NCBI GenBank assembly: GCA_965246995.1
Contig: OZ252008.1
Location: 3,596,001-3,660,000 of the forward strand
Direction: 5' to 3'
Source: VXRJ01 sp965246995
GTDB lineage: Bacteria; Acidobacteriota; Vicinamibacteria; Vicinamibacterales; UBA8438
DNA: 64,000 nucleotides
Position numbers and translations under genes: made by a program. Below the pieces are notes generated by a model. It ran no database searches, was not told the DNA's origin, and saw only the letters and a program-made list of their open reading frames with translations. How positions within the stretch are numbered: position 1 is the stretch's first letter; each line of letters opens with the position of its first letter. Shown one piece after another: positions 1-8,201 of this stretch.

Positions 1-1735
1 TGAACTCGCGAATATCGAGGCGACGAAACATGCCGAGCGTGTTGAGCCGCCGGCGCGTCTCGGCAACATCGTCCAGACCGAGCGGATCGCCCGGCATCAG
101 GGTCACCTCGCGCCGGATCGTCTCGGCATCCACCTGGCGGTTGCCGACAATCAGCACATGGTCCACCAGCACCTGCGCGCCTTCCACGATTCGGTAGACG
201 ATGTCGACCCGTGTGAGATCGTCACTGAAAGCGGCGTCGACGTTGACGCGGGACTGATCGAAGCCGTCGTTCAGGTAGCGAGTCAGCAGCGCGTTGCGGT
301 CGGCGTTCACCTGCGGTGCGTAGTAGGGATCGCCGACGCGCGCGCCGACCGCCGACCCCAGTGACGCCGCCGTCAGCGCGGCCGCGCCCTCGAAGGCCAC
401 CGAACCGACCGTGGTCCGGACCCCTTCGACGATGGCGATCTCCATCGCCTGCGTGACCGAGCCGTCTGGAGTCGCCACACCACTCCCATCGCCCGCGCCG
501 TTGCCGTTCCCGGCTTCGTCGGTTGCCGCAAGGTCCGAGCGAACGGCCCGAACCGTTGCGTAGCCGAGCCGGGCATACCGTTCCTCGATCTCCGCGAGGC
601 GGGCGTCGAGTTCGCGCACCACCAGCGGCTCGCCCTGCGTGAGCGCGAGGAGCGCCCGAATCTCGTCGGTCGGGATCGCCTCGTTCCCCCGGACTGACAC
701 CGGCCCGAGGCGGTAGAGCGGGCCGCGCACGACATCGAACGTAACCGAGAGCACGTTCGCGTTGCCGTCACGCGTATGCGTTACCACCGCATCGCGGTAG
801 CCAAGCCCGCGGAGATGTCCGGCGATTCGCTGCTCGGCATCCTCGAGCAGATCCTCGTCGGCACTCGCTTCCCGGGCGACCGGCACCAACTCGGCAACTT
901 CAGCGCCCGGCACCTCGTCGCCGGTAAACGTGACGATGATCCGCGGGCCTCGCCGCGCGAACAAGCGAACATCCAGCTCGGACGGATCCAGCGCCTCCAT
1001 GCTATGCGACAGCCGTGCTTCGTAGTAGCCGTCGCTGCGCAGATCCGCCTCGTAGTCGGCCAGTTCGCGATCTATCGCGGCGCCGTCGTAGGGCGCGCCA
1101 TCCACAAGACCGAGCCGCGCACGAACCGCATCGTGGAATGCGAGCGGTCCGGTGATCGACCAGCGCCGGACACGCGCGCGCAATCCCGCCTCGACGGTCA
1201 GGCGCAGCGTGCGGCGGTCACCCCGGCCCACCAGTTCCGGGGTAATCTGCGGCGCCAGGTAGCCGCGTCCGGCATAAAAGGCGCGGACCGTCTCGACCAC
1301 CGCCGCCGTCTGGTTACTGACGAAGGTCTCGCCATGGATGCGAACTACCGCATCGCGAATCTCGTCGTCGGTCAGGATGCGCGGTCCGGCGAACGTGATG
1401 CGTTCAATGATCTCGATCGGCCGCAACTCGTACAGCAGTGCGACGCCGTTGCCGAGCGAACTCGCCCCCACCTCGGCGCCGCCATAGCGGCCCAGGCTGA
1501 AGAGGTGGGTCAGCGTCTCACGCAACTGGCGCATCGACAGCGGTTGTCCGACGCGGGTCTCGATCAGGTCCCGGAGGGCGGGATCGTTGAGCTCGCGCCC
1601 ACCGATGACGAAGCGGATCTCAACTACCGGCTGGCCGATGAACTGATCGATCTCTCCCTGCGCCGCCGCATCAACCGCCGCGCCGGCCAGCGCGATGACG
1701 GTCAGTGTGGACGAGAGGATCCGCTGGATCCGCAT
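1..1735 (-). CDS. BamA/TamA-family outer-membrane assembly protein (3' end outside window)
   Basis: The reading frame starts at the ATG at 1735 and stays open to the window edge, giving 578 codons with the C-terminus missing. The N-terminus is a short signal peptide (MRIQRILSSTLTVIALAGAA) followed by repeated POTRA-like units, with phrases such as EIRFVIGGRELNDPAL, ITFAGPRILTDDEIR and SVRGNEAIPTDEIRALLAL. POTRA domains dock substrates in the periplasm, and the missing part should be the 16-strand barrel. The start ATG shares one base with the tamB stop (TGATG), so the two genes are translationally coupled. Adjacent tamA-tamB is the usual arrangement for the translocation and assembly module. 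Five or more POTRA units and the TamB partner make either a TamA or a BamA paralogue possible; the family is clear, the subtype is not. Confidence 0.88.
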   Translation of the reverse strand, partial: MRIQRILSSTLTVIALAGAAVDAAAQGEIDQFIGQPVVEIRFVIGGRELNDPALRDLIETRVGQPLSMRQLRETLTHLFSLGRYGGAEVGASSLGNGVALLYELRPIEIIERITFAGPRILTDDEIRDAVVRIHGETFVSNQTAAVVETVRAFYAGRGYLAPQITPELVGRGDRRTLRLTVEAGLRARVRRWSITGPLAFHDAVRARLGLVDGAPYDGAAIDRELADYEADLRSDGYYEARLSHSMEALDPSELDVRLFARRGPRIIVTFTGDEVPGAEVAELVPVAREASADEDLLEDAEQRIAGHLRGLGYRDAVVTHTRDGNANVLSVTFDVVRGPLYRLGPVSVRGNEAIPTDEIRALLALTQGEPLVVRELDARLAEIEERYARLGYATVRAVRSDLAATDEAGNGNGAGDGSGVATPDGSVTQAMEIAIVEGVRTTVGSVAFEGAAALTAASLGSAVGARVGDPYYAPQVNADRNALLTRYLNDGFDQSRVNVDAAFSDDLTRVDIVYRIVEGAQVLVDHVLIVGNRQVDAETIRREVTLMPGDPLGLDDVAETRRRLNTLGMFRRLDIREF

Positions 1736-4700
1736 CAGAAGGCATGCCGGAAGCGGACATCGAGCGCGTAGGTCCGATCCTCGTTCTGCGACAACACCCA
1801 CGACAGCCGGTCGCTGGCGTCGTACTCCAGCATGACAATCAGATCCTGGTTCGTGCCGCTGACGGCGCGTGAGAAGGTGAGATACGCACGGTCGGAGATC
1901 CGCTTTCCGATCCGGACCCGCGCCGTCGGCACCAGTTGCGCCGACTGGAGTGCCGCCGGGTCGTCAAGCGCCGGCGTAATCTCGAAGTTGTCGATTCCCA
2001 ACGAGCGTTCGAAGACGCCGCCGACGCCGGCCGAGAGGGGATTGTTCAGCAGTCCCGCCCCCGCCGCCTGCAGCAGCCGCTCCTGCTGCGACGCCTCCGG
2101 CGCACGGAGCGTCCGGATCTCCGCCTGCTGGGGATCGCGCCGGTCGCCGAGAAGCAGGCCGATGATCTCGAACTGCTGCAGCGGCGGATCCGACTCGAAG
2201 GTCGGCTGCTCCAGGCGATCTAACGTGCCATTCACCCCCAGTGTCACCCGGTAGGTCTGTCCCGGCACGCGGATGTCCGTCTCTGCCTCGAGGTCGAAAA
2301 CCGGCTCGATCTCGATGGGATTCGCGAAGCCGATAATGCCCCGCGTGATCCGGTAGCGGTTGCCCTCGAAGTAGATCTGTCCCCGCTCGATCTCGGCGTT
2401 CCCGAGGACCGACGGCCGGTCGTAAGTTCCGGTGAGCGTGAGATCCGCGCTCGCCACGATCTGCGCCCGGTTGTCGGAGATACGCAGGCTCGACGGCGCC
2501 TCGATGCGCAGGTCGAAACGGACCGGCAGCGTCTCCGTTCCACCGTTGGGAGCCAGCGCGGCGTCGGCCGACGTCTCGAAGAAGCCGCTGTCCGCCTGGA
2601 ACATCTCGAGCCAGATCGCGTCCTGCACGGTGACGACGCCGCCGAGCGTCGGCGCGTCGACCGTACCGGTCAGCGTGAGTTCCGCGTCCACCTCCGAGCG
2701 GAACCCCTCCGGATAGCGGAGCGCGATGTTCCGGCCCGACGCGGTGACGTTCAGGTCGCCGACACCGTAGCCGTCGAGGCCAACGCGGCCACCGAAGGTG
2801 ATCGGCCCGCCCCCCAGTTCCGCCGCCAACTCGTCGAAGCGGATACCGCCAAGCTCAAGCACGACGCGCCCATTCATGGCATCCAGCGCGTGCGGCAGGG
2901 CAAGGTGGCGCAGCCGGCCGTCGGCGATCCGAGCTTCGCCGGTAACGACCGGCTGATCGAACGATCCCCCTACCTGGGCGGTGAGTCGCATCGCACCGCG
3001 GCTCCGGACGTCAGACAGGAAACCCTGCAGGATGCCGAGACTGGCATCGCCTTCGATCCCGAGTGCCACCTGCTCGTCGGCCAGCGATAGCGTACCGGTC
3101 ACATCCAGTTCGGTCCCCTCGCCGGACAGACGCATCCGGTCAAACCGGATAACGCTGTCAGCAAGTGAAAGCTGCACCGGGCCATCGTTCCCTACCACGT
3201 AGTCAAACAAGCCGAGCGTCAGTTCGTCGACAGCGACATCGACACTGAGTTGCTCGATATCTTCCAGCGGTCCCGCGACGTGGACCGTCCCGCTGGCGAG
3301 CAGCGCCGCGCCCGTCGCGAGGTTCGGATACCGCGCCCGGACGAACGGATCGAGCCTGGTATTCGTGACGTTGAATCGGAGTTCGGACGAGGCTCCCTCG
3401 AAACCGATGCGTCCGGCACCGGAGATGGCGACATCCGGCGACGCCGCCTCGAGTTCGACCGCCATCACATCCGACTCGACACCGATCCGGCCGGTTACCT
3501 GCCCGAGCGGCGCGCCATCCATGGCGACATCACTCATCGTGCCGCGCACCGTGTAGCGGGGATCGTCGAACGAACCGGCCCCGGCAATCGCGCCATCGAG
3601 CCGGCCCTCGATCGGGAGGCCGAAACTGCCCATGAAGCTCGACTTGGCGAGATCGAGGTTTCGCGCGTCCACGTTGACGGAGTACGTCGCGTTCCACCGA
3701 ACGTACATCGCGCCGGTCACGTCGCCGTCACCCTGCCGGATGGTCAAGCCGTCGAGCCAGACGCCGGTCCCGTCGAAACGCAGATCCGCTTCCGCCTCGT
3801 CGAAAGCCTCGCCGTACGCGGTCCCCTCGCCCAAGCGGAGCCGGCCAAAGCCAAACGGCTCACCGTACGCGCCGTACAGGCGGATCTGCCCGTACGACGG
3901 CGCATCGATCGCATAGCCTTCGAGTTCGAACGCAGCCCGCACCCGGTCGGTGGGCAATCCCTCCAGTTCGAAGCGAACGTCCAGTTCCTCGTTGCCGGGC
4001 GGCGGCGGCCCGATTCCGAACGCGCCGTTGATCACCAGCGCGAAGTCGCCATCGTCGAAGCGGCCGGCCGTCACATCCAGGATGTTGTCCTCCAGTACGA
4101 AATCCCCCTCGCCCTGACCCCAGTCGACATTCCAGGCGTGGATTCCGTCGCCGTCGAAGCGTGCCTCGACCCGCGGCGAGGCGATATCGCCCAGCAGGGC
4201 GCCGTTCATGGAGCCGTATCCCGCCAATTCCAGCTCGCCGGTCGGCCGGTCGAAAGCGGTAAGCGTCGCCGCGAGCACGCGGTCGCTTTCCTGCCAGTCC
4301 GCGCTCACGACTTCGAACGGGAGGCGCGTCACGTCCGGATCCGCGATCCGTCCCACGTCGAACTGAATCGCGGTCAGCGGCGTCGCCAGCCAGCCGGGTT
4401 CGACCGTCACGCCTTCTTCGGGGTCGAACCTGAACGCTGCCTCGCCACCCATCGGAAAGCGCCATGGTCCACCGTCCGGCTCGAACGGCCGGATAGCGTA
4501 GGTCCACCCGGTTCGCGGCGATGTGGGACGGATGCCGGCCGGCAGCAACGCGACGCCCTCCGGGGGATCGATCCGGACCGTCGCCTCGCCGTACCGTTCC
4601 GCGATCGCCCCGAGCGGCCATTCGAGGCGCGCTTCGCCGCCAAGCTGGCCGAGGGGACGGACACCGCGCACCTCGAGCGCCTCCAGGAGTGGCTCGAGAC

Positions 4701-6015
4701 TGGCGCCGGTGACGCGGGGCAAGAAGGTCGCCACTCCCGGCTCCGGCGCGCCGAGCGGTTTCATGGCGTAGGTGAAGTCGAGCGTGCCGTCGTAGAACGA
4801 CGAATGCGCGCGGGTGATCTCGAGGCGGTCGCGGGTCCAGACGAGATCGCCATCGAGCGCGGGAAAAGCGAGACCCGACAGTGTCGGATCCGGCGCGGTG
4901 AAAGCCCCCGTCAGCTCGCGCCCGCCGTCGAAGATATGCCAGGTGCCGGTAAACGCCGCATCACCCATCACCGTGAAGTTGTCGCGCGCGAAGAAGATCT
5001 CCTTCATTTCCGGCAGCTCGATCGCGGAATCCCGCACGTGGTAGACCTGCTCGGGCCAGTTCAGCATGTCGACGTGGCCGTCGATCCGGGCTTCGAAGCC
5101 GTCGGTAAAAAAGTCCGCGCGGATCAGATCAACCAGGCCGCCGTCGAGCAGATAGTCGGCATCCATGCCTACCGACATCGGCTCGAAGTCACCAATCACG
5201 AGGGTGCCGCCGCTGAACGTCGCCGTGCCGCCATAACCGGTCGTCTTCGTCACCGTCAGGTCGATGTTGGGCGCCACGATACTCCAGGGCGCCGCATGGT
5301 CCTCGTAGATGAACGCGCCGTCGTGGGCGCGGAGGAATTGCACCGTGGTGACGATCCGCCGCGCGGATTCCGCCTCCTGCTCCTCCTCCACCGCCGCCAC
5401 GGCGTCCGCTTGCGCCGCGTCGTCCGAGTCGTTCCGGGCCATGAGGGCCGGGAAGGTATGCCGGCCTCCCTCGAACCCTTCGACCAGCATCTGCCACCCC
5501 TGCAGGTCGACCGAGTCGACGAGGACCTCCCCCTGCATCAGCGGCAGCCACTGTGTCGAGATGACGAGGCTGTCAGCTGTGAAGAAGTCGCGATCCCCGG
5601 GGTTCTGACCGCCGATGACGAGGTCTTCGATCAGAAAACGCCCCGGCAGGAGGTAGGTGCCGAGCCGTCCTATGGTCACCGGCCGGTCGATCGCGCGGGC
5701 AAACTGCTGTTCAGCCTGCGCCCGGAGGCTGGGACCGAGATCGACGGTGACGGCCGAGACAAGACCGCCCGCGATCACCGCCACAGCGGCGATCACCAGC
5801 CATTTGCTCCCCCGGCGCAGCGGCCGCGAGACCGACCACCACCGGCGGACGTAGGCGCCGAACCCCACGCGGCTGGACTCGTCCTCCACCGCCTCGGCCG
5901 CGGCGGCAGAGTCGACCGGCTCGGCAACCGGTTCGACCGAGTCGACCTCCGGCGCCGCAGCGTCGCCGGCGGCCGCGTCCGGGCTGGCGTCCGGCGGTGT
6001 CAGGTCATTCGCCAT
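1735..6015 (-). CDS. tamB: TamB-like translocation/assembly protein (DUF490)
   Basis: This 1426-residue protein has a cytoplasmic Ala/Pro/acidic N-terminus (about 1-68), one transmembrane segment at about 72-91 (KWLVIAAVAVIAGGLVSAVT) and then a very long beta-rich periplasmic body. The body carries AsmA/TamB-type repeats such as VRGTMSDVAMDGAPLGQVTG and GRNIALRYPEGFRSEVDAEL. The C-terminal 300 residues match the TamB/DUF490 signature, including GNAEIERGQIYFEGNRYRIT and the ending ALDVRFRHAF. TamB proteins bridge the periplasm as beta-taco rods that move lipid or help fold outer-membrane proteins. It lies directly upstream of, and overlaps, the BamA/TamA gene, and starts 10 bp after the biotin-carrier gene. 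The acidic, low-complexity N-terminal extension of about 50 residues is longer than in E. coli TamB. Confidence 0.92.
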   Translation of the reverse strand: MANDLTPPDASPDAAAGDAAAPEVDSVEPVAEPVDSAAAAEAVEDESSRVGFGAYVRRWWSVSRPLRRGSKWLVIAAVAVIAGGLVSAVTVDLGPSLRAQAEQQFARAIDRPVTIGRLGTYLLPGRFLIEDLVIGGQNPGDRDFFTADSLVISTQWLPLMQGEVLVDSVDLQGWQMLVEGFEGGRHTFPALMARNDSDDAAQADAVAAVEEEQEAESARRIVTTVQFLRAHDGAFIYEDHAAPWSIVAPNIDLTVTKTTGYGGTATFSGGTLVIGDFEPMSVGMDADYLLDGGLVDLIRADFFTDGFEARIDGHVDMLNWPEQVYHVRDSAIELPEMKEIFFARDNFTVMGDAAFTGTWHIFDGGRELTGAFTAPDPTLSGLAFPALDGDLVWTRDRLEITRAHSSFYDGTLDFTYAMKPLGAPEPGVATFLPRVTGASLEPLLEALEVRGVRPLGQLGGEARLEWPLGAIAERYGEATVRIDPPEGVALLPAGIRPTSPRTGWTYAIRPFEPDGGPWRFPMGGEAAFRFDPEEGVTVEPGWLATPLTAIQFDVGRIADPDVTRLPFEVVSADWQESDRVLAATLTAFDRPTGELELAGYGSMNGALLGDIASPRVEARFDGDGIHAWNVDWGQGEGDFVLEDNILDVTAGRFDDGDFALVINGAFGIGPPPPGNEELDVRFELEGLPTDRVRAAFELEGYAIDAPSYGQIRLYGAYGEPFGFGRLRLGEGTAYGEAFDEAEADLRFDGTGVWLDGLTIRQGDGDVTGAMYVRWNATYSVNVDARNLDLAKSSFMGSFGLPIEGRLDGAIAGAGSFDDPRYTVRGTMSDVAMDGAPLGQVTGRIGVESDVMAVELEAASPDVAISGAGRIGFEGASSELRFNVTNTRLDPFVRARYPNLATGAALLASGTVHVAGPLEDIEQLSVDVAVDELTLGLFDYVVGNDGPVQLSLADSVIRFDRMRLSGEGTELDVTGTLSLADEQVALGIEGDASLGILQGFLSDVRSRGAMRLTAQVGGSFDQPVVTGEARIADGRLRHLALPHALDAMNGRVVLELGGIRFDELAAELGGGPITFGGRVGLDGYGVGDLNVTASGRNIALRYPEGFRSEVDAELTLTGTVDAPTLGGVVTVQDAIWLEMFQADSGFFETSADAALAPNGGTETLPVRFDLRIEAPSSLRISDNRAQIVASADLTLTGTYDRPSVLGNAEIERGQIYFEGNRYRITRGIIGFANPIEIEPVFDLEAETDIRVPGQTYRVTLGVNGTLDRLEQPTFESDPPLQQFEIIGLLLGDRRDPQQAEIRTLRAPEASQQERLLQAAGAGLLNNPLSAGVGGVFERSLGIDNFEITPALDDPAALQSAQLVPTARVRIGKRISDRAYLTFSRAVSGTNQDLIVMLEYDASDRLSWVLSQNEDRTYALDVRFRHAF

Positions 6016-6025
6016 GACTGGGCAC

Positions 6026-6559
6026 CTACTCGATGGTGGCGAGCAGGCGTCCCGCCTCCACCGACATCCCCTCGCTCACATTCATCTCCGTGACGGTGCC
6101 GGCGCGCGGAGCGGCCAACTCGTTCTCCATCTTCATCGCTTCGACCACCACCAGTGGTTGCCGCGCCTCGACCGCGTCGCCGGGCGCCACCAGCACTCGC
6201 ACCACCTTGCCCGGCATCGGTGCGGTCAGCCGCCCCGCGCCCGACGTATCGCCACCGGCGACGCCGCCGGCGACGCGGGCTCGGCTACCGTTGATCACTG
6301 CCTCGATCTCGAGGCCACCGACACGGATCGCCGTCACCTCCGTGCGATCGGTCGGCGCACAACGCACCAGACGGCTCGCCGCCCCGCCCCGGTCGGTCCG
6401 CACGAGCGAGAGGAGCATTCCGTGGCGGTCGCGCTCCACCACGCGTGCATCGACCTCCCGCGACACGCCATCCCAGGAGACGACGTACCGCCCGGCCTCC
6501 GGCGACGACTCGATAGTCACTTCATGCGTCGTGCCATTCACTTCGATCTCGACCCGCAT
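6026..6559 (-). CDS. Biotin carboxyl carrier protein subunit of an acyl-CoA carboxylase
   Basis: This 177-residue protein ends in a biotinyl/lipoyl domain at about 110-177. The biotin attachment motif VVEAMKMENELAAP places the biotinyl lysine at K143. The domain reads LTAPMPGKVVRVLVAPGDAV before the motif and ends LLATIE, as in BCCP domains. Residues 1-100 form a beta-rich region typical of the stand-alone carrier of propionyl/acetyl-CoA carboxylases. The carrier swings carboxybiotin between the biotin carboxylase (the next gene upstream, 3 bp away) and the carboxyltransferase, most likely the beta subunit encoded at 16000-17541. It is the middle gene of a minus-strand run accC-bccP-tamB-tamA. 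Confidence 0.9.
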   Translation of the reverse strand: MRVEIEVNGTTHEVTIESSPEAGRYVVSWDGVSREVDARVVERDRHGMLLSLVRTDRGGAASRLVRCAPTDRTEVTAIRVGGLEIEAVINGSRARVAGGVAGGDTSGAGRLTAPMPGKVVRVLVAPGDAVEARQPLVVVEAMKMENELAAPRAGTVTEMNVSEGMSVEAGRLLATIE

Positions 6560-6562
6560 CGC

Positions 6563-8089
6563 TTACCGCAGTCCCTCGACGCGCGCCGTCTGCTTCCAGC
6601 GGCTGGCGTGCGCCCCGGCCGCCGGCGGCGCTCCAGCCCCCGATGCGGCAGCCCCGCCGCCCAGGGCGACCGAAAGCGCCGCCGCAAGAATCGCCGTCTC
6701 CTCGCCGTCCCCCGGCGCCTCGAGGAACGGATCGCCGTTCCGTTCCGCCAGCACCCGATCGAGGAACGTCGTGTCGAACCGCGCCGCCACCACGTCGTCG
6801 TGGGCCAGCAGCCAGCGGAAGAGCGGGATCGTGGTCGGTACGCCGGCTATCTCGTATTCCCCCAGCGCGCGGTCCATCCGGGCGATGGCCGTCTGCCGAT
6901 CCGACGCGTGCGCAATCAGTTTCGCCACCATCGAGTCGTAGTGGACCGGCACCTCGAATCCCGCCGCCACACCGGCATCGACCCGGATGCCCGGTCCCGC
7001 CGGTGGGCTGTGCGCGACCAACAATCCGGGGCACGGCATGAAGCCGGCGTCCGGATCCTCCGCGTACACCCGGCATTCGATCGCATGGCCGTCAGGCGTC
7101 AGGGCCCGTTCCGGATCGATGTCGAGCCGCTCCCCCCGCGCGATCCGCAACTGCCAGCGCACCAGATCGATCCCGGTCACCATTTCGGTCACGGGATGCT
7201 CCACCTGCAGTCGCGTGTTCATCTCAAGGAAGTAGAACGACCCATCGTCGTCGTACAGCATCTCGATCGTGCCGGCGTTCGTGTACCCCACTTCGCGGGC
7301 CAAACTGGCTGCCGCGTCGGCGAGCGCCCGTCGCGTCGCGTCGCTCACGACGGGCGATGGCGATTCCTCGATCACCTTCTGGTGGCGCCGCTGAATCGAA
7401 CACTCGCGCTCGACGAACGGCACGACCGTGCCATGCGTGTCGGCAAGCAACTGCACTTCGATGTGGCGGCCACGCTCGATGTAGCGCTCCAGGTAGACGG
7501 AGCCGTCACCGAACGCGGAGGCCGCTTCCGAGCGTGCTCCCTCGATCGCGCGCAGCAGCGCGTCCGGCTCGCGGACGAGACGCATGCCCTTGCCCCCACC
7601 GCCGGCGACTGCCTTGACGAAAAGAGGATAGCCAACCGCTTCGCCCACCGCCTGTAGATCGTCCGGATCTGCATCGACCGGTAGGGGGGCCCCGCTTCCG
7701 GGCACGATCGGCACGCCAGCACGCGCCGCTACCGCGCGCGCCGCCGTCTTGCCCCCCATCAGGTCAATCACGTCGGCTGACGGACCGATGAATGTCAGCC
7801 CCGCGTCCTGGACGGCACGCGCGAACGAGGCGTTCTCCGCGAGAAACCCGTAGCCGGGATGGACCGCATCGGCCCCGGTCCGCGCCGCCGCGGCGATGAT
7901 CTTGTCGATACGGAGGTAGCTCTCGCCCGGCGCATCGGCTTCGAGCCCGACCGCTTCGTCGGCGTACCGCACATGCGGCGCCATCCGGTCGCAGTCGGAC
8001 CAGACCGCCACTGTCGGTAGTCCCATTTCGCGGCAGGCGCGCATGATCCGGACCGCGATTTCGCCCCGGTTGGCGACAAGGACCTTCAC
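6563..8089 (-). CDS. Biotin carboxylase subunit of acetyl/propionyl-CoA carboxylase
   Basis: This 508-residue ATP-grasp enzyme carboxylates biotin on the carrier protein using ATP and bicarbonate. It opens with the family N-terminus KVLVANRGEIAVRIMRAC. It contains the HPGYGFLAENASFA segment, the glycine-rich ATP loop AVAGGGGKGMR and the LEMNTRLQVEHPVTEM catalytic region. I chose the GTG at 8089 because it puts the conserved N-terminus at residue 1; an ATG at 8131 would add 14 unconserved residues. There is no Shine-Dalgarno before the GTG, and a TACACT hexamer ends 6 nt upstream, so the message may be leaderless. About 45 C-terminal residues after the ATP-grasp core are Ala-rich and low in conservation. 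Its partner beta subunit is about 8 kb away on the same strand. Confidence 0.93.
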   Translation of the reverse strand: MKVLVANRGEIAVRIMRACREMGLPTVAVWSDCDRMAPHVRYADEAVGLEADAPGESYLRIDKIIAAAARTGADAVHPGYGFLAENASFARAVQDAGLTFIGPSADVIDLMGGKTAARAVAARAGVPIVPGSGAPLPVDADPDDLQAVGEAVGYPLFVKAVAGGGGKGMRLVREPDALLRAIEGARSEAASAFGDGSVYLERYIERGRHIEVQLLADTHGTVVPFVERECSIQRRHQKVIEESPSPVVSDATRRALADAAASLAREVGYTNAGTIEMLYDDDGSFYFLEMNTRLQVEHPVTEMVTGIDLVRWQLRIARGERLDIDPERALTPDGHAIECRVYAEDPDAGFMPCPGLLVAHSPPAGPGIRVDAGVAAGFEVPVHYDSMVAKLIAHASDRQTAIARMDRALGEYEIAGVPTTIPLFRWLLAHDDVVAARFDTTFLDRVLAERNGDPFLEAPGDGEETAILAAALSVALGGGAAASGAGAPPAAGAHASRWKQTARVEGLR

Positions 8090-8095
8090 GGATCG

Positions 8096-8101
8096 AGTGT
8101 A
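8096..8101 (-). promoter_or_regulatory. Putative -10 element (TACACT) for a leaderless accC transcript
   Basis: The minus strand reads TACACT, then 6 nt, then the GTG start of the biotin carboxylase. With normal 6-8 nt spacing from the -10 to the transcription start, transcription would begin at the start codon itself. No -35 is obvious. Similar spacing is seen at several other operon heads in this window. Confidence 0.4.
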
Positions 8102-8201
8102 GCACCTGCCCCGCGGCGTCCGAGGGCTCACCCCGTCATCGACGCCGGGTCCAACAACCCGGGTTTCATGGGGTTTGGCGGGACCGCCAGGACCGGCAGT
8201 C

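Noticed and set aside
3250..6093. A 947-codon open frame on the plus strand opposite tamB.
   Set aside because: It mirrors tamB codon by codon in high-GC DNA, is rich in Arg/Asp/His without any domain pattern, and tamB on the other strand is clearly real.
8145..8162. CCGGGT/ACCCGG hairpin between the propeller gene and accC.
   Set aside because: The stem is only 6 bp, has no U-tract, and short GC palindromes are expected by chance in this DNA.
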